The notes beneath the pieces were generated by a model. It did no database searches, was not told where the DNA came from, and was given only the letters and a program-made list of their open reading frames with translations. From NCBI GenBank assembly GCA_902984215.1, contig CADWAF010005733.1:1-27959 (forward strand): a stretch of 27,959 nt of DNA, given 5' to 3'. Source of the DNA: Willaertia magna (taxonomy: Eukaryota > Heterolobosea > Eutetramitea > Acrasida > Naegleriidae). Made by a program: the position numbers and the translations under genes. This document shows positions 17,592-26,264 of this stretch, piece by piece (the stretch's first letter is position 1; each line of letters begins with the position of its first letter).

Positions 17592-18746
17592 TTATTCTTT
17601 TATTATTGTCTTTTCTTCTTTTTGATTACTTTCAATAGTTGTTGTTGTAGGATTATCACTACTGCTGACATTATTAATATTGTTAGTGCTACTACTAACC
17701 ATTTGGTTATTAGTGGTAGTAGTTAGATTAGTTAAATCAAATGGTAAATTTAATTTCTTTCTTCTCAATTCTTCTACTTTCTTCATTTCTGAACTAGTTA
17801 ATTCTTGTAATTTTAAAAGTTTATTTTTAACTTCATCTGTCAATTCATCTTTATTACAATAAAAATTATTGTAAATAATATGTCTAAAACATTGTAATAA
17901 AATAATTTTATCCTTTTCCATTTCATTATTTAATAAATTATAAATAAATGTTTTATTATTCTTAATATCTTCTTCATTATTTTCTTCTTCATTCTTTCTT
18001 TTCTCTATTCCCATTAAATTCATTAAAGATTTTATTTTATCAGATGCTCCCATAATTATCTCTCCTTTTTTTCTTCTTTCAGCCAATTCAATCTCTTTTT
18101 TAATTATATTATCTTTTGTTGGATAATTTCTTTTTCTTTCCTCTCTATATTTTTGTATATCTTCTGGTGTTTCTAATGGTTTTTTGTAAAGCATTGAAAA
18201 GATTGGATTTTTATAATTTTTTTTGTAATCTCTTAAATATTTAATATATTCTGGAACATTTTCTTCATTTAAATCATTATTTTCATCTTCTTCTTCTTCT
18301 CCACTATTATCTTCTTCATTATTGTTATCTTCATCATCTTCCATAATATCTTGCATAGAATTATCATCTTCTTCTTCACTATTGTCACTTTCATTTATTG
18401 TAGCGTTTGTCTCTTTTATTTGTTGTTTATTATTATTATCTTTATTCTCCTCTTTTGTTATTTCATCTTCTTTATTATTCATACTACGTTTTCCTTCTTT
18501 ATGGTGATGCGAAGGTTTGTGAATACCTCTATCTCTATTATTGTTATTATAACTACCTCTTCCGCGATAGTTACCTCTTCCACCTCTTCCTCTATAACCT
18601 CCTCCTCTCGCTAGTCCACCTCTGCCAGCACTGTATAAGGCTTGAAGTGAAGGTTGTGGATGTGAAAATGGTTTCTTTTCCGATGAAGAAGATGCATTGT
18701 TTGTAGTAGTATTGGATTGTAAATTACTTTTGTTTTCTTCAGACAT
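17592..18746 (-). CDS. NUFIP1-like protein (box C/D snoRNP assembly factor) with RGG box
   Basis: A 384-residue, highly charged protein. The diagnostic element is at 191-216: ETPEDIQKYREERKRNYPTK followed by DNIIKK, the NUFIP1/Rsa1 core (human TPEEIAKWREERRKNYPT), which binds SNU13/15.5K and helps assemble box C/D snoRNPs with the R2TP chaperone. Before it lie an RGG/RGR-rich segment (about 42-73) suited to RNA binding, then a long Glu/Asp/Asn acidic stretch (95-163). After it are Lys/Glu helices and a C-terminal part with a LLQCFRHIIYNN-type segment and a Ser/Thr/Asn-rich tail. The C2H2 finger found N-terminally in animal NUFIP1 is not visible. RNA processing in the nucleus or nucleolus is the expected role. 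The start ATG at 18746 follows an A-run. Confidence 0.8.
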   Translation of the reverse strand: MSEENKSNLQSNTTTNNASSSSEKKPFSHPQPSLQALYSAGRGGLARGGGYRGRGGRGNYRGRGSYNNNNRDRGIHKPSHHHKEGKRSMNNKEDEITKEENKDNNNKQQIKETNATINESDNSEEEDDNSMQDIMEDDEDNNNEEDNSGEEEEDENNDLNEENVPEYIKYLRDYKKNYKNPIFSMLYKKPLETPEDIQKYREERKRNYPTKDNIIKKEIELAERRKKGEIIMGASDKIKSLMNLMGIEKRKNEEENNEEDIKNNKTFIYNLLNNEMEKDKIILLQCFRHIIYNNFYCNKDELTDEVKNKLLKLQELTSSEMKKVEELRRKKLNLPFDLTNLTTTTNNQMVSSSTNNINNVSSSDNPTTTTIESNQKEEKTIIKE

Positions 18747-19063
18747 TTTTTGAATTCTTTCTTTTCTCTTCTTCCCTCAACAATTAGTTTGAAGGCTTCT
18801 TCTTCAATGAAATCTTTCCTCAACAAAATCTTCAGTAATTCTAATAATCATCTGCTGGTAGGTTTTCAAGGTACTTCTTGTTATTATCCAAGGAGGATTA
18901 ACGGGCCTGAATATCTCTAAATTCTTTATCAGATTTCTTTTTACAAAGAAATTTTGAGCCATTTGAATCTACAGTTAAAAATGTAAACAAAAGAAGTTTG
19001 GTTCCGTCAACAATCGTTTGATTTTTAATTCTTTGTTAAAAAACAAATGCCATTATTATAATA
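18747..19063. other. 317-bp divergent intergenic region with overlapping short ORFs
   Basis: This lies between NUFIP1-like (-) and the F-box gene (+). It holds competing short frames: a 52-codon minus ORF (18962-18804, MAQNFFVKRNLIKNLEIF...), whose ATG follows an acceptor-like TTTTTAACTGTAG, and a + frame beginning MKSFLNKIFSNSNN with a donor-like GTAGGT and acceptor-like TTTATCAG and CTACAG. The minus ORF uses CAG, CTG and CCC codons that neighbours avoid. The + signals would suit a 5' UTR intron of the F-box gene. I cannot choose between them. Confidence 0.35.
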
Positions 19064-21004
19064 ATGAATTCATCACCAGTTCATAATGAATCTTCTAATA
19101 ATAATACCAATCTAACCAATACACACATTCCTACAGTGACAACTACAGCGACTAGTCCTTCATCTAGAAAAAGGGCTACTTCTAATCAAAGACATTATCA
19201 ACACAATTATAATAATTCATTGTCACCAATAAATCGTTCATCTTCTTCTAATTCTTCTATTGTCAATACCTATCAAGATGAAGAGGAGGACCATTCTGTT
19301 ATTCCTCACCACCATCACCATTATAATAGTAGTGGACAAGAAGATATTGAACTAGCTGATTATTTTGGTGTTATAGAACTAATGTTACCACCTGACACTT
19401 TATTAATTATAATTGATTATTTAAATGATGCAGACACAATATTTAATTTAACAAGAGTATGTTCTGTTTGGAGAAGATTTTTAGATAAAAACGAAACTTT
19501 TTGGAGAAATATTTATTTTATGAAAATTAATGAATTAAGAATTAAAAATTATAAAGATTTTGATTTATATGTTCAAGAAAGAGTAATTGCTAATAGATTA
19601 AAAAAACAATCACCTTATAAACCTGTAATTGAATCTTTAATTCATATTACAAATAATAATGAAGAGGAAAGAATTGGTGGCAGTAGTGGTGGTGCCACTT
19701 ACAATGATATTTATAATAATAATGCATTACAACCATTAGATAAAGATATTGAAATTACACCATTAGTTGTACATCAAGTAAAATACACTATACCATTATT
19801 ATCTAAAGAACAAGTATTTAATAATAATCCAGTGCTTAATAATGATAATTTTTATAAAGATTGTTTTTTAACATTAAGGATAACTGAAACTAAATTTAAT
19901 GTTTTAGGTAGAGGTATATTTAGAAGAGCAGAACAACAAAATGAAATTAGATTAATTCCATTAAAAGATGAAATTAAATTAGAGAAATTAAATAACTTAT
20001 CAGCATGGAATAGATTTATAGGATATACTACATTTTGTTTATTATCATTGTGTACACTTATTGGAATAATTATAAAAGGAATTAATGAAGAATTAGGAAA
20101 TGTTTATGAAAGTAATTGGACATGGAGTTTAGTTTTTATTCCAATCTTTTTAATTTGTTTATTATTTATAATATTTACTTTAATGAAATTAAAGATTGCA
20201 ATTGTTAAATTTAGAATTTCTAATCAAGTATTTGAACAAAACCCAACAAGAGAAGAGGCCATTGTAATGAAAAAAGAAGGTTATGAAGAATTATTATTTA
20301 CAATATTTTTAAATATCATGTCCTTTTTATTTCCAATATTTTGTATATTATTTTGTTTATATCTTTCTTTACCACATTATTATATAGGTAAAACTGGATG
20401 GATTAGTGGAATATATTTAATGATCATGTCAACAATAGGATTATTTTATTTATTAATTACAAATATTTATAAAGCTATATTATTTTGGGATAATCATATA
20501 TCAATGTATAATATAGGTAATTCTAAACCTAAAAAGATATTTATTTGTTGTGGTCAATCATCTATTCAAATATTTATTTATATTTTATCTATTATAATGA
20601 TTATATTATTTGCTAATCAATTAACTATTGGTTATAGTATGGAATGGTATTATGTACTTATTCCTATATTTATAATTGAATTTGTATTTTTTATTGCAAT
20701 ATTTATAATTAATATTTTATGGTTTAAATTTGAATATAAAAAGGCATCTAAAAAAAGAAGATTTTTATTCATTTTATTATTTATTTTATTATATTTAATT
20801 ATTTTATTATTTGTAATTCATCACATTTTAATTTGTATACCTAATTTAGGTAGATATGGTTTTGTTACAATTGTTTTATTACCAATACCATCTATATTAT
20901 TACCTGCAATTTTAATTTTAATTTATGCTATACGTTCTATACAATCTAATTATATTTGGAAATTACAAGAAGAAGAAATGAATAGAATTGTTGGAAATTT
21001 ATAA
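19064..21004 (+). CDS. F-box protein with eight predicted membrane spans (TMEM185-like C half)
   Basis: A 646-residue protein joining two modules. After a Ser/Asn/His-rich leader, residues 105-150 form an F-box (LPPDTLLIIIDYLNDADTIF then LTRVCSVWRRF), which normally recruits substrates to an SCF ubiquitin ligase through SKP1. The C-terminal half (about 318-624) has eight hydrophobic spans, near 318-340, 353-378, 408-436, 447-472, 496-520, 528-556, 566-590 and 598-624. Two carry a W..SLVFIPIF / W.YVLIPIFI pattern that recalls the TMEM185 (Fragile-X-F-associated) family, where W-x-x-x-F-x-P-x-W-type spans recur. If both modules work, this would be a membrane-anchored SCF receptor with the F-box in the cytosol. 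The TMEM185 link is by eye and moderate; the F-box is firm. No intron is needed. Confidence 0.83.
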   Translation: MNSSPVHNESSNNNTNLTNTHIPTVTTTATSPSSRKRATSNQRHYQHNYNNSLSPINRSSSSNSSIVNTYQDEEEDHSVIPHHHHHYNSSGQEDIELADYFGVIELMLPPDTLLIIIDYLNDADTIFNLTRVCSVWRRFLDKNETFWRNIYFMKINELRIKNYKDFDLYVQERVIANRLKKQSPYKPVIESLIHITNNNEEERIGGSSGGATYNDIYNNNALQPLDKDIEITPLVVHQVKYTIPLLSKEQVFNNNPVLNNDNFYKDCFLTLRITETKFNVLGRGIFRRAEQQNEIRLIPLKDEIKLEKLNNLSAWNRFIGYTTFCLLSLCTLIGIIIKGINEELGNVYESNWTWSLVFIPIFLICLLFIIFTLMKLKIAIVKFRISNQVFEQNPTREEAIVMKKEGYEELLFTIFLNIMSFLFPIFCILFCLYLSLPHYYIGKTGWISGIYLMIMSTIGLFYLLITNIYKAILFWDNHISMYNIGNSKPKKIFICCGQSSIQIFIYILSIIMIILFANQLTIGYSMEWYYVLIPIFIIEFVFFIAIFIINILWFKFEYKKASKKRRFLFILLFILLYLIILLFVIHHILICIPNLGRYGFVTIVLLPIPSILLPAILILIYAIRSIQSNYIWKLQEEEMNRIVGNL

Positions 21005-21032
21005 TTTTCAAATAATTTTAAATTACAAAAAA

Positions 21033-22277
21033 ATGCAAGTAAATAAAGAAAGAAGAGCTTCATCTATTGACAGCACCGGTAATAAAAATCAACAACAACC
21101 ATCATCCAATAATAATAATAATAACAATGTAAATAATAACAATAAAATAAATAATAATAACAATCCAACCATCACAACAACAACTATTAATAAAAAGAAA
21201 CCATTACCTTCCCTTCAAACTAATCATCCCGAACAATCTTTAATACCAAACACCAAACACCATAATAATAACAATCAACAACAACAACAACACAATAATA
21301 ATGAAATTAATAAAACTATAAATAAAATTAAATTACCTAAACGTAAAGTACCATCTGTCATTCTAGCACAACAGTATAATGAAAAGAGTCAAAAATATCA
21401 ATCTTATGGAAATTTTAATAAAGCTTATCATTATAATAAAAAAGCAATATCACAATTAGAATTTACAAAAAATCAAACATGTGATAATAATGCATTAAAT
21501 TCAATTAATATTTTATTAGAACATTACAATAATCAAATGGAATTTCAAAAAACAATGCTTTCAAAAAATAAATTAAATAATCAAGAATTTAATAATAATA
21601 ACAATCAACAACAATTATTAAATAATTTATTAGAAAATAATCAAATATTTACAGGACAACAAAATTATTGGTTAATAAATAATAATAATGGATCATCACC
21701 AATAGCTCATTCATCAATATTTAGTGAAATAAATAATAGTAGTTTTAATATTGGTGATTCAACTAACTCTACAATATTAAATAATAATCAACAACAACAA
21801 CAACCTACAATTTCATTAAGAAATGAATTGTATCAATTATTTATTAGACCATGGGAAGGTTTTTATGAGATTTTAGATAGAGAAACAGATAATGAAGCAT
21901 TAAAAAGATTATATTATAAAAATTTATTAAATACACAACAAGGATTAACACAATTAATGAGATTAACATTGTTACAAGAAGAAGAAGAAAGTATGATGCA
22001 TTCATCTTCTAGAATAAATGAAAGTAATAATTTAATTAATACACCTACAATTAATAAACAAATGACACCTGATTTATTATCAAAGAAATTATTATCATTA
22101 AGTCATAGTTTAAATACTGATAAGGTAAATAGATTACAACAACAAGTTAATGTTTATGAGAAGGAAATTCAACAATTAAGATTGAAAATTAAACAACAAC
22201 AAAAGGTAATTAATGAACATGAAAATAATTGGCATATGATTAAAAAGGCGGCAACTAATTTACCGCCAAAACAGTAA
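21033..22277 (+). CDS. NRBF2/Atg38-like MIT-domain protein
   Basis: A 414-residue protein starting at ATG 21033, which follows seven A residues; an upstream in-frame extension would overlap the previous gene and has no such context. After a low-complexity Asn/Gln/Thr leader (1-100) there is a helical hairpin region (about 106-180): LAQQYNEKSQKYQSYGNFNK, AYHYNKKAISQLEFTKN, then LLEHYNNQMEFQKTML. It lines up with the MIT domain of NRBF2 (LAHQQSRRADRLLAAGKYEEA and onward). A helix-rich middle (LFIRPWEGFYEILDRETDNE) and a C-terminal coiled coil (about 366-400, LQQQVNVYEKEIQQLRLKI) complete the NRBF2/Atg38 layout. That protein dimerises and binds the VPS34 complex I in autophagy. The link is by pattern, so another MIT protein remains possible. 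It starts just 28 bp after the F-box gene. Confidence 0.72.
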   Translation: MQVNKERRASSIDSTGNKNQQQPSSNNNNNNNVNNNNKINNNNNPTITTTTINKKKPLPSLQTNHPEQSLIPNTKHHNNNNQQQQQHNNNEINKTINKIKLPKRKVPSVILAQQYNEKSQKYQSYGNFNKAYHYNKKAISQLEFTKNQTCDNNALNSINILLEHYNNQMEFQKTMLSKNKLNNQEFNNNNNQQQLLNNLLENNQIFTGQQNYWLINNNNGSSPIAHSSIFSEINNSSFNIGDSTNSTILNNNQQQQQPTISLRNELYQLFIRPWEGFYEILDRETDNEALKRLYYKNLLNTQQGLTQLMRLTLLQEEEESMMHSSSRINESNNLINTPTINKQMTPDLLSKKLLSLSHSLNTDKVNRLQQQVNVYEKEIQQLRLKIKQQQKVINEHENNWHMIKKAATNLPPKQ

Positions 22278-22305
22278 TAATTTTGTATATTATTTTTGTA
22301 AATAT

Positions 22306-23643
22306 TTATTTTAATTTAATTGTAATATCACTTAAATTATTTAACACTTGTTTCATTAAATTGAAATAAAATTGATAAATTTCATTTGAAATTGAACCAA
22401 CAACCAGAAATGTACCATTACAAAATGGAGATGAAATAACTTTAATATTTCTAAAAGATTCTCCCGCTCCCCAATATGGTTTATAATTTAAATTATTTGT
22501 ATTTTCCATTAAACTTTCAGGTAATTTCATTTCAATAGGTTGATAAATATTATCTGATGAATGGTAATCACTAAATGGTTTATCTCCAATACCTAGTTGA
22601 CCGTGACGGTTTTCACCACTTACAAATATTGTGTTATCTTTAGAAATAAATATTGAATAACATTGTCCACAAATTATGTTTGATATTTCTTTTTTAAAAT
22701 TAATTTTTGTAAACTCTAACAATTCACATGCGTTATTATTTGCTAAACCAAGTTGACCAAAATCGTTCCAGCCACAACCAAATACTGTATGATCATTTAA
22801 TAAAACTAAAGTATGTGCCCATCCACACGATACTTTCGAGACAGTAACAGTTGACAATGATTCTAAATTATTTGGTAATTTAATTTTTTGTGGGACTTGA
22901 AAGTTTTTATTATTCCCACTTCCAAGTTGACCATAATCATTTCGTCCAGCTAAAAATAATTTACCTGTTGTTGTGATAAATGCAGTATGTCCTTCTCCGC
23001 AAACTATATCTTCAACTAATAGGTTTTGATTATCAAAAAAGTTAACTCTATTAAACGCGTTACAATGTTCAAAATGTCCAACTCCTAATCTTCCATCGTT
23101 GTTGTGACCACAGCCATAGACAGAACCATTTCTTGTTAAAATAATACTGTGGGAAGCACCTGTTGCTACTTTCTTTACACTTTCTTTAAAATCAATTAAT
23201 TCAAATCTATCTCTTTCAAAATTATCTCCTAAACCCAGTTGACCGTGATAATTATAACCAGTAGAATATAATTTTCCTTTTTTCGTTAATATCATTGTAA
23301 AACCCCATCCACAAGATACTTTATCAATTGAATCATCATCTAATAAGAAATCCGTTGGCATTCTAACTGGTTTTCTTCTCTTTCTTTCCAAAGAAGAAAT
23401 TCCTAATTGACCGTATGGATTAATACCACAACTAAAAACTGAATTTTTATTAGTTTTAAAGAAGGTATAACCGAAACCACAGGAAATATCTTCAATAAAT
23501 TCATTGTTATTTATTAATTCTTTAAATAATAATTGATTTAAATTCATTCTATTGTTATTGTCACTCAATCCTAATTGATAAAAGAAATTTTCTCCACACG
23601 CTAAAATAACTGGTTGATGATGTTTTATTTGTTGTTGGGACAT
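22306..23643 (-). CDS. RCC1-repeat (seven-bladed propeller) protein
   Basis: A 445-residue protein made almost wholly of RCC1 repeats. ATG at 23643 (MSQQQIK) is taken as the start; the open frame upstream has no ATG. Seven repeats end in the typical G.N..GQLG motif: GENFFYQLG, GINPYGQLG, GYNYHGQLG, GHNNDGRLG, GRNDYGQLG, GWNDFGQLG and GENRHGQLG, each followed by a (S/V/A/I)CG.G.(H/T) strand such as VSCGWGFTMILT and VCGEGHTAFIT. This number is enough to close a single seven-bladed beta-propeller. RCC1 itself is the Ran exchange factor, but many RCC1-like proteins regulate other GTPases or ubiquitin ligases. No extra domain or nuclear signal is visible, so I would not call it the Ran GEF. Its stop is 28 bp from the convergent MIT gene. 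Confidence 0.9.
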   Translation of the reverse strand: MSQQQIKHHQPVILACGENFFYQLGLSDNNNRMNLNQLLFKELINNNEFIEDISCGFGYTFFKTNKNSVFSCGINPYGQLGISSLERKRRKPVRMPTDFLLDDDSIDKVSCGWGFTMILTKKGKLYSTGYNYHGQLGLGDNFERDRFELIDFKESVKKVATGASHSIILTRNGSVYGCGHNNDGRLGVGHFEHCNAFNRVNFFDNQNLLVEDIVCGEGHTAFITTTGKLFLAGRNDYGQLGSGNNKNFQVPQKIKLPNNLESLSTVTVSKVSCGWAHTLVLLNDHTVFGCGWNDFGQLGLANNNACELLEFTKINFKKEISNIICGQCYSIFISKDNTIFVSGENRHGQLGIGDKPFSDYHSSDNIYQPIEMKLPESLMENTNNLNYKPYWGAGESFRNIKVISSPFCNGTFLVVGSISNEIYQFYFNLMKQVLNNLSDITIKLK

Positions 23644-23867
23644 TTTAATTAAGGTTTTATTAAACAAAAGATAATGTTAAATGTGAAATTTTATAAATAA
23701 AAAAAGATTTTACTTTGACGGATTGAACCTTATTCTTCTGCCTTCAATTCTCTGTCACTTAATATTAACCTTTTCTTCCTTTCATCTTAATATTGATTAG
23801 AAGAAAAGTGGAACGTGTTTTGTAAAGCAACGTTTTAATTATTCGAAAATAAATTTTTAAAAAAAAA

Positions 23868-24830
23868 ATGAATCAACAATATAAAGAAGTGAAAAGCGAT
23901 GATTCGTTATTAGATGATGATTGGGTGAGTGTGGAAAGTTATGGAGAAATGATTTTAAAAGAAAAAAATCAAAATAATAATAATACTACAATTTCATCTT
24001 TTATTAATAATCCTTTACTAAATAATTCTTTAATAAATAATAATAATACGGCAACTACAATTAATTTTACAAATAGTAATATAGCCACTTCTTCTTTAAT
24101 TAATAATTTACAATCATCATCAATAATTTCTGTTCCATTTAAGGTAGATATTGAAAAGGAATATATTAAAAAAGTACAAGAACAAATGGAAAAGGAACAA
24201 TTAGAAGAAAAAGAAAGAAAAGAAAAGTATGAAAAATTTATTGAAAATTTAAAACGTAAATCTTCTGATTCTAATTCTCCTATTTCTACACTTTCTTCTT
24301 CTTATAATGCTTTTTATAATTCTGAATATATAAATATGAATAATAATGATACTAGTAGTAATAATAGTACAGTAACAATGAATAATAGTAATGTAAATAA
24401 TAATAATTTTCAATCTATCCCTTCTTCTTCTTTTTATAATAACAATAATTTTGTAAATAATAATACTTCAATTCCTTATTTAAATAAAAGTATAACTGAA
24501 TTAGGATTTAAAACTGAAGATGAAATGGAATGTTATTTACATTGTATTGAAATGGGTTTTAATCCAATAATATCTAAATTTTCAACAGAAGCATATTGTG
24601 GTGATAAATTAAAAGTATTTGATTGTTGTGATAAATATAAACAATTATTAGATATGAGATTTAGTGATACTGAAATACAAGAAGCATTATTAGTAACAGA
24701 TAGAAAATTAGATGATGCTATAGATTATTTAACTCAATTACAAAATATGAAGATAAATAGTTCAACTAATAATAGGAACAGTTTGAATGGTAGTAATGGT
24801 ATGATGAATAATGGTAATATGTATTATTAG
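23868..24830 (+). CDS. UBA-domain protein, tail resembling UBAP1 (ESCRT-I)
   Basis: A 320-residue protein. The N terminus is acidic with a DDDWVSVES segment; 88-130 contain VPFKVD followed by a charged helix (KKVQEQMEKEQLEEKERKEK); Asn/Ser runs fill 32-85 and 135-205. The conserved part is C-terminal: about 215-293, HCIEMGFNPIIS, a helix (DKLKVFDCCDKYKQLLDM), then RFSDTEIQEALLVTDRKLDD with AIDYL, a UBA fold that should bind ubiquitin. The way two UBA-like units share a helix recalls the overlapping SOUBA module of animal UBAP1 (GFDPLLVEEAL... FKEMGFELKDI). The VPFK tetrapeptide also occurs in the UBAP1 UMA motif that binds ESCRT-I. That link is suggestive only; a generic UBA protein is the safe call. 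A-run of nine before the ATG. Confidence 0.78.
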   Translation: MNQQYKEVKSDDSLLDDDWVSVESYGEMILKEKNQNNNNTTISSFINNPLLNNSLINNNNTATTINFTNSNIATSSLINNLQSSSIISVPFKVDIEKEYIKKVQEQMEKEQLEEKERKEKYEKFIENLKRKSSDSNSPISTLSSSYNAFYNSEYINMNNNDTSSNNSTVTMNNSNVNNNNFQSIPSSSFYNNNNFVNNNTSIPYLNKSITELGFKTEDEMECYLHCIEMGFNPIISKFSTEAYCGDKLKVFDCCDKYKQLLDMRFSDTEIQEALLVTDRKLDDAIDYLTQLQNMKINSSTNNRNSLNGSNGMMNNGNMYY

Positions 24831-25273
24831 ATAATAATTTTGTAAATATTTTTGTAATTAAATAAATTATTCTACTTATTTTGTACGTTAATTTCCCTAG
24901 TTTAGAAAGATATAATCTAATAGATAAATTTGTATTTCAATAATTAGTGTTATTATTAGAGTCTGATTACCACAAACCCATACATGTTTCTAGTGATTCA
25001 ATCAAACGACTAATTACCCACTATCTAAGGAAACTCCTTATCCAAAACCAAAATTTATTTGTAGTCTTCATGCCTATTCATTATTCTTCTAAAATGACAT
25101 TGGAGGGTGATCACTTTTCTCCTTCCATAATATATACCTGTCAATACTGAGATACTAAAGAGGAAAGAAAAACCCCCTCTACGTTTAAAAAAATTTGTGA
25201 GAGCGCCAACTTTTTGGTATTTAAAGAGTACTCACGATAAGAGTAATCATTTCAATCCAATTAAAAAAACATC
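24831..25273 (+). other. 443-bp intergenic/promoter region of the surface-protein gene
   Basis: The first part carries the 3' end of the UBA gene: two TTTTGTAA copies and an ATTAAATAAAT within 40 bp of the stop, as at other gene ends here. The rest is less AT-rich. Close to the next start are a CCCCCTC patch (about 25174-25180), GAGAGCGCC, and TATTTAAAG (25218-25226), about 50 bp before the ATG, which could serve as a TATA element. No credible gene is seen: a 67-codon frame at 24947-25150 has no ATG start and atypical codons. Confidence 0.5.
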
Positions 25274-26083
25274 ATGATTAAAGCAATCCTATTGTGTGTA
25301 ATTTTAAGCTTATTATTCCTTAGTTTCAGCTCTGCAACTGTTGAATACTCAACAAATGGTGGTAAAACCACTGTTGTCTCTAATGGTATCACATTAGTTA
25401 TTACAGGTAACTCTAATGTTCCAAAATTCAGTTTTGGTATTAAACAAAACGCAAACACTATCAATGCACCCAATGATGAATATAATGTAATGTTCCAAAA
25501 GGCTTATCAAGTAGATGCTACAGGTAAAAAGTTAGGTCCACAATCCTATTCACTTCCATCATATGGTTGGGCTTTCAGTAACTTTGTTCAAGGTGCAAGT
25601 AATAACTCATTAGACTTCGTCTTAGCAAGTACAAATGTTCCAAAAGATAGTCCAACTTTCTCTTTCAATGTACATCTTTCCGATACTGTTGGTGCAAACT
25701 TTAAATTTGACGTTTCCATCAGTAATGTTCAATGGGCTTCATCTGCAACTAAATTATATTTATGTTTCAAATTACAACAAAAGGGAAGTGATGCTTCTGT
25801 TGGTGCAGTAACAAATGGTAATCAAATTAAATTCGGAAGTAATGGATTTATGTCTATTAAAACAACTGCAACTATTCCTGATGCAAACAACAAGGTTGTT
25901 AATGTTGGATTAGTTAGTGATGCTGATAGTGAAGGAAGTATGTCTTGTATCTCATATGATGCTTGGAATACTACTCAAAAATTATTCCATGACCCAACTT
26001 TAGGTGTTTCTGGTGCTTCCACTGTTGCATTTACTTTATCTGCATTATTTGTTATCATTTCATCAATCCTTATTCTTTTGTAA
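25274..26083 (+). CDS. secreted, probably GPI-anchored surface protein of unknown family
   Basis: A 269-residue protein with a clear signal peptide (MIKAILLCVILSLLFLSFSS, cleavage near A21) and a C-terminal hydrophobic tail with no charged residues after it (about 251-269), preceded by small residues (SGAS, 246-249) suitable as a GPI attachment site. The body is beta-rich, with short Gly/Asn/Thr/Ser strands, only two cysteines (164 and 225), and a sequon at N232-T-T. I do not recognise the family. Codon choice is unlike most neighbours: many TTC, AAC, ATC and GGT codons, which in dictyostelids tends to mark strongly expressed genes. That and the topology suggest an abundant cell-surface or extracellular-matrix protein. 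An A7 run lies just before the start. Confidence 0.85.
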   Translation: MIKAILLCVILSLLFLSFSSATVEYSTNGGKTTVVSNGITLVITGNSNVPKFSFGIKQNANTINAPNDEYNVMFQKAYQVDATGKKLGPQSYSLPSYGWAFSNFVQGASNNSLDFVLASTNVPKDSPTFSFNVHLSDTVGANFKFDVSISNVQWASSATKLYLCFKLQQKGSDASVGAVTNGNQIKFGSNGFMSIKTTATIPDANNKVVNVGLVSDADSEGSMSCISYDAWNTTQKLFHDPTLGVSGASTVAFTLSALFVIISSILILL

Positions 26084-26264
26084 ATTAAATAAACTACTAG
26101 GTTTGTGAATTACTTTTATTTTCATTGCATTTTTTTTTCACTGAACTGTACTGGAACAAGGTTTAGAAGCTTTTCCACTCTTAATTTGTGTTTATTGGAA
26201 CTTTTGTAACTTAATTCAAAATTTTTTTTTAATTTAAAAGTGAGATTTGTATAAATAAGAAACT

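Noticed and set aside
18047..18053. CCCATAA, like the DUSE element of dictyostelid small RNA genes
   Set aside because: It falls inside the NUFIP1-like coding region with no TATA or RNA-like sequence at the expected distance.
23644..23667. Upstream extension of the RCC1 protein
   Set aside because: It would need a TTG start; the ATG at 23643 is adequate and the repeats begin just after it.
24947..25150. 67-codon + strand open frame
   Set aside because: It begins at GTG, lacks an A-run context, has codon use unlike neighbours, and lies in promoter-like sequence.
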